Shown one piece after another: positions 52,801 through 55,570 of a DNA stretch of 55,570 nucleotides. A program made the translations under genes and the position numbers. How positions within the stretch are numbered: the stretch's first letter is position 1; every line of letters begins with the position of its first letter. This stretch comes from Elusimicrobia bacterium RIFOXYA2_FULL_39_19. Lineage in GTDB: Bacteria > Elusimicrobiota > Endomicrobiia > CG1-02-37-114 > XYA2-FULL-39-19. A model generated the notes under the pieces. The model searched no databases. It was given only the letters and a program-made list of their open reading frames with translations, and had not been told where the DNA came from. Where the stretch lies: the NCBI GenBank assembly GCA_001800285.1, contig MGVC01000055.1:1-55570 (forward strand). Reading direction: 5' to 3'.

Positions 52801-55570
52801 GCGCTGAAGACAGGGTCAACGGTTTTGTTGATTACCCTTACATCCAGAGGCTCTAAACTTCCGTCGTCTTTTACATCATATACAGTCATTTTACCCATGA
52901 TGTCAAGAATACTTCCATAAGCTTGTAGTTCTTCAGGTAGTAAATTTACCGTCAACATAGCAGGAGTAACGGTAGAAATCTGTAATCCTTTTGGTTGGAA
53001 ATCGTATATAGGCCCTATTGGGATAGGCATTCCTTCATTCTGCCTGTAATCTATTTCGCTATACTTTTTGGGTGTTATTGTGATATTCACATCATGGTCA
53101 ACGGACCCCGGAGGAAAATCCAAATAGGCTTTGTTGTTTGGAGCTGTTACATATGTATTTGTGCTTGCAGATTGCGAAACGTATTTACCAATAACACAAT
53201 AACCTAAATGCCATTTCAGTAGGCCGTTTTGTAAGACTGTTAATTTTAATAAATAGTCACCGTTTAAACCCGTAACATCCCAAAAACCAAGCACATTGTT
53301 AACTGGGGGTTGGGTAGATGAAGTAATAAACCGCCATTCATTCTTGCCGTCATCTTTGCAGTAGGTCAGGTTATAACTATTCAGCCCCTGCGCTTGCGAA
53401 GGAACAGTTCCTCTTACATCTATAAATCTTTTTCCGGGATAACCGGAAGAAGTCATTTTTACGATAAAAAAATCATTTCTGTCGTCAGTATACGAGGGAT
53501 GTATGCTGTCAACTGTTAGGGAATCATTTGTTGTACCGTCCGGGTAATAAAGTTTTACGGTCCAGCTGTCAACATCAACAAAAAGATTGTCTACAAACCT
53601 GTTGTTTTGTACATCGTAGAAAAAAGTGTTTTTGATAGAATTGTTTACAACTACTGGATATTCAAGATAGAATAATATTGGTGTTGTGGAACCAATTATA
53701 AAATAGGATGGATCGTTATCGTGGCCATTGAAATAGTTTACAGAATTTACAATTTCACCATTGCTTGAGGATAACAAGGAGTCTTCACTTGAGAACCATT
53801 TCTGTTTTATCTGGGTTGTTGCTTGAAGTTTGGGGATACCGTTAGCATATACTACACGAGCAGTTACTGACGGATTGCTCACTGAAAATAGTTTATATTT
53901 AGTTGGATCTACCGATACATTTGCCGGAATTGTAAATATTGTTGAAATATCATTACTTAAATAGGGTGTAGGCACAGTGCAATTTGCATAACTTGTGCTT
54001 GGATATCTTGCTGTTGTACCCCAGTTTCTTGAAGAATTCGCACTGGCTGAGATTTGAGTGTTGGAATAGATTTGGGTGGTTACTTTGAAATTGTTGTCAG
54101 TAACCGTATAAGTAATTCCACTTACGGTTCCGCCAAGGGTTGGTGTTGGCGCTGCGTTAAAAGAAATCAATGCGCTTCCACTGCTTTGGCTTATGCTATT
54201 TGTTCCGCTGACGGTTTTTGTTACAGTTTGAGTTCCGCTTTTAATAACATTCCCAGATACTGACCAATTAAAAACAAAGTCACCTGGGACGTGAACCCAA
54301 TCAGAGAGATGGCCAAGTTCTGTAAAATCATGCAGATCCTTATAAATCCATATCCTTGCTTTACAACTAGTAGATGTTTTATCATAAACTTCAAAACCGC
54401 CTCCAACATAACCGAAGCCATTAGTTTCATAAAAATTTGTTGGATAATTGATCGTAGGTTCAGGAATACCATTAAATGTTTCCCCATAGTTAATATTTAC
54501 TGTCACCCATTCTTTAACAAAAGCCCAATAAAAATGCATTCCGTATAAATAATCACCGTGTTTTTCAAATACGAATACTTTCCATTTAGTTGTACCACCA
54601 TTTTCATATTCATTTCCGTCGTATTTTCCACCATCTGTTCCTGATACACTACCTGATTTTGTGGTTATAGCAGAATCAACATAACTATAAGTCTCAGTCC
54701 CAATACCTGTTACAGTCCAGGTGAAATTCTCATAAGGATATTCTGTGCCGGATGCCTGCAGAACTGTATAAAAATCTTGCGGCGGGTAATGAATGCCATT
54801 TGCTGTTGCCTCCCATTTAAAAAGCGCGAGTCCCTGCGTTGTGGTTGTATTAACAGGTTCTGTTATCTCAGCTATAACATTTGAATTATAAACACCCACT
54901 GTAATTGCTATCCAATTATCATCTTTTGTTTGTGGTAAATCTGTTGATGTTGCGTTTAAATGAAAATTATAGGTGCCGGTCAGGTTGTTTCTCCAAAGGA
55001 AAGTATTTTTACCGGTAGAAACCATGGAATCAGATATTACTGTATAGGTTTGACCGTCATACGTATTTTCGGCTGTTATGCAAACTGTTGCGCTCTTTGA
55101 TAGTTCAAAGGAAATTGTTGCATAATCAGAAGTATCGGAAGGGGATATAAACACTTTGTTTGATGTGAAAGATACAATATTTAACGGTATTCCATATGTT
55201 TTTGCTACAGAGATTTGCCTGCTATCGGTGCTTATACCGATACCGCCGCGATCCCTGGCTGTCAATAAAATAGTATAATTTCCGCTTTCTAAATTCCAGA
55301 AATTTTGGCTATCTTCCCAAACAAACGAGGAAGTTGCTGCGCCGGAAACATTCTGTTGCCTGAAGTAAACCACTGGGCCGGCACTACTGGCCCAAAGCCG
55401 GTAAATTTCCAGGCTTACATCAGAAACCTGATATTGGGACTGGTTTACTGTAAAGTTTATTGTCAGATTGGCCGTCCCGGTGTGTAAATTAGCATGCATA
55501 TTTGACCCTATATTTGCATTGAATTTTGACCCTATCCGAAGTTGTTCTTTTTTACCACATTTAAACGCAT
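49842..55570 (-). CDS. Giant secreted multidomain protein with type IX-like C-terminal sorting domain (5' end not in window)
   Basis: At least 1885 aa; the first Met is at 55499 but the frame stays open to the window edge, and the N-terminus lacks a signal peptide and starts mid-domain. Domains in order: several Ig-like repeats, a FlgD-type Ig domain (SPSTFSPNNDNINDSV near 1020), two tandem units of fibronectin type III plus LamG-like (about 1120-1440 and 1440-1770, each with a YWDM(D/E)N start), and a C-terminal domain beginning AYPNPAKNG (about 1793) and ending in a short basic strand. This is a T9SS CTD layout. A hairpin ATAACGC/GCGTTAT overlaps the stop. Likely a surface or secreted adhesin or binding protein. 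Confidence 0.85.
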   Translation of the reverse strand, partial: AFKCGKKEQLRIGSKFNANIGSNMHANLHTGTANLTINFTVNQSQYQVSDVSLEIYRLWASSAGPVVYFRQQNVSGAATSSFVWEDSQNFWNLESGNYTILLTARDRGGIGISTDSRQISVAKTYGIPLNIVSFTSNKVFISPSDTSDYATISFELSKSATVCITAENTYDGQTYTVISDSMVSTGKNTFLWRNNLTGTYNFHLNATSTDLPQTKDDNWIAITVGVYNSNVIAEITEPVNTTTTQGLALFKWEATANGIHYPPQDFYTVLQASGTEYPYENFTWTVTGIGTETYSYVDSAITTKSGSVSGTDGGKYDGNEYENGGTTKWKVFVFEKHGDYLYGMHFYWAFVKEWVTVNINYGETFNGIPEPTINYPTNFYETNGFGYVGGGFEVYDKTSTSCKARIWIYKDLHDFTELGHLSDWVHVPGDFVFNWSVSGNVIKSGTQTVTKTVSGTNSISQSSGSALISFNAAPTPTLGGTVSGITYTVTDNNFKVTTQIYSNTQISASANSSRNWGTTARYPSTSYANCTVPTPYLSNDISTIFTIPANVSVDPTKYKLFSVSNPSVTARVVYANGIPKLQATTQIKQKWFSSEDSLLSSSNGEIVNSVNYFNGHDNDPSYFIIGSTTPILFYLEYPVVVNNSIKNTFFYDVQNNRFVDNLFVDVDSWTVKLYYPDGTTNDSLTVDSIHPSYTDDRNDFFIVKMTSSGYPGKRFIDVRGTVPSQAQGLNSYNLTYCKDDGKNEWRFITSSTQPPVNNVLGFWDVTGLNGDYLLKLTVLQNGLLKWHLGYCVIGKYVSQSASTNTYVTAPNNKAYLDFPPGSVDHDVNITITPKKYSEIDYRQNEGMPIPIGPIYDFQPKGLQISTVTPAMLTVNLLPEELQAYGSILDIMGKMTVYDVKDDGSLEPLDVRVINKTVDPVFSADGRPYYKIWFPVTSFSYYLIIPQVPVPTFSLVNSITNGASVKVTGQSEPGATVEIYNDGAVIKTVTADAVTGLFNAFIDIVEGSNPIMARTIRWFNNQPIKSDISNPKYVTRDTVAPEITDFIVSPSTFSPNNDNINDSVTFSFYTSEQTRVRMYLYDSNWNDVRYYPSINAAVGLVTLSWNGKNSSNNLVQPGNYFYQLFVKDFAGNETIVTGTVTVESDVIAPSAVNTLVADTGTNSREVVLNWDAPGNDGSQRILGGNFYIQYSTFSEIAWNVGKAQVNISTGNITPGQAQKYSVNRLIRGATYYFALWTIDESSNVSGISNVVSAVSQNLNEPQYFYWDMDNVNATVPNIGAGNIAKTNPDNGPIVSTAGVSGIGNAIQLQSGWNTNRAYYSIDPSNINPDKGVIDFWYKPDYTGSTGVGMYFFYSSGPANSGFYFMKSGNSGDPLMFYVDSSYNVYTQVPSYTWLAQKDRWYYFKLVWDRQNQKAEIWIDGIKRSGIVNNVNYWQPTNISGFSIGNKIPESSYGMVKGAMDEFTSYCPIAPATVNDLQATAGTNSGQIDLTWTSSGNNDTQGILTGKYYIEYSTWNSNPQDTINWQVSKAQIIISTSNVTAGTTQKITLSKLARGVTYYFSLWTENSELNISTMSNQAQTPAQNLNENFFYWDMENPIDAAPNTGAGFITYKNPDNGPIAAIAGTAGGAINIPAGWNTNRAYFGIDPIGNINPDRGSIEFWYRPNFTGSPGSWSYLFFGSCTTNSTFYGYVSGNPSYPMGFLVDSANNVRVETSGWSAQANTWYQVKFAWDRTAQKAEIYINGEKKTGTVTNASSWQAQTFSKFNIGNKYPESSYGVAKGTLDEFYIYKSTDEQRGIMNVRKSFGPDPTFRLNEAYAYPNPAKNGYKPTIHIACGIADSIEIKIYNIAAELIHSQQVAGSDWKIIDNKIYAYEYQWDISGIASGVYIYYIDAQKSGENPIKVIKKCAVIK
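55497..55540. repeat. TTTGACCCTAT direct repeat pair at the window edge
   Basis: TTTGACCCTAT occurs at 55501-55511 and 55525-55535, 24 bp apart, exactly where the large gene loses its expected N-terminus. Multiple short direct repeats are typical of IS21-family ends, but this comparison is from memory and no transposase is visible. Confidence 0.35.

Noticed and set aside
48826-55570. PorV-like and giant secreted genes as cargo of the mobile element
   Set aside because: Their type and style fit host outer-membrane biology, and no link to the element's boxes or terminators was found; the boundary remains unresolved.

Overview
The window looks like a chromosomal segment of an uncultured Gram-negative bacterium with moderate to low GC. 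Gram-negative is inferred from the FtsQ/FtsA/FtsZ-MurC/MurB/Ddl set, a PilT ATPase, a beta-barrel-like protein ending in an aromatic residue, and a PorV-like protein beside a giant secreted protein with a type IX-like C-terminal sorting domain. Genes such as a TrpB2-type tryptophan synthase beta chain, archease and a YacL-type PIN-TRAM protein are compatible with a candidate-phylum lineage. I cannot name the taxon from sequence alone.

Left part (1-18.5 kb, mostly + strand): the end of a membrane protein, a 1 kb repeat-filled gap, a small ORF, yajQ, rsmA (ksgA), then the replication-origin cluster: DnaA boxes, dnaA, dnaN, a DUF721/DciA-like gene, gyrB, a PIN-TRAM gene, ispD, gyrA, archease, two membrane-anchored proteins of unknown function, trpB2, an nnrE gene broken by a 179-nt hairpin-rich insertion, and an unknown membrane protein. 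Middle part (18.5-33 kb, - strand): pgeF, pilT, then a division and cell-wall block (read murC-murB-ddl-ftsQ-ftsA-ftsZ), a barrel-like protein, a queuosine block (queF, an NTPase, queC, queD), murI and an N-acetylmuramoyl-L-alanine amidase. Many gaps between core genes hold hairpins built from degenerate short words.

Right part (33 kb to about 48.8 kb, all - strand): a putative integrative element. It starts 6 bp from a tRNA-Met with a tyrosine integrase and an excisionase-like protein, followed by a replication initiator, small zinc-binding and winged-helix proteins, many orphan genes, a lone receiver domain, a two-gene CBASS-like pair (CD-NTase plus a membrane-anchored Rossmann-like partner) and a probable PD-(D/E)XK nuclease. 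No phage structural genes are visible, so it is more likely an integrative or satellite-type element with defence cargo than a complete prophage. The last two genes (PorV-like and the giant T9SS-like cargo) are probably host genes, but the right edge of the element is not resolved.

The most interesting signals are: (1) six copies of an ACTTCGGAMA repeat inside the replication-initiator gene, one read in a different frame, next to an AT-rich tract, which is the layout of a lambda-O-type internal origin; (2) a 20-bp box found four times ahead of element genes; (3) a promoter-to-terminator unit predicting a ~165-nt small RNA; (4) the CBASS-like pair; (5) a hairpin insertion in nnrE with a 5-bp duplication whose removal restores the reading frame exactly; (6) a possible attenuator ahead of a DUF5655 gene.
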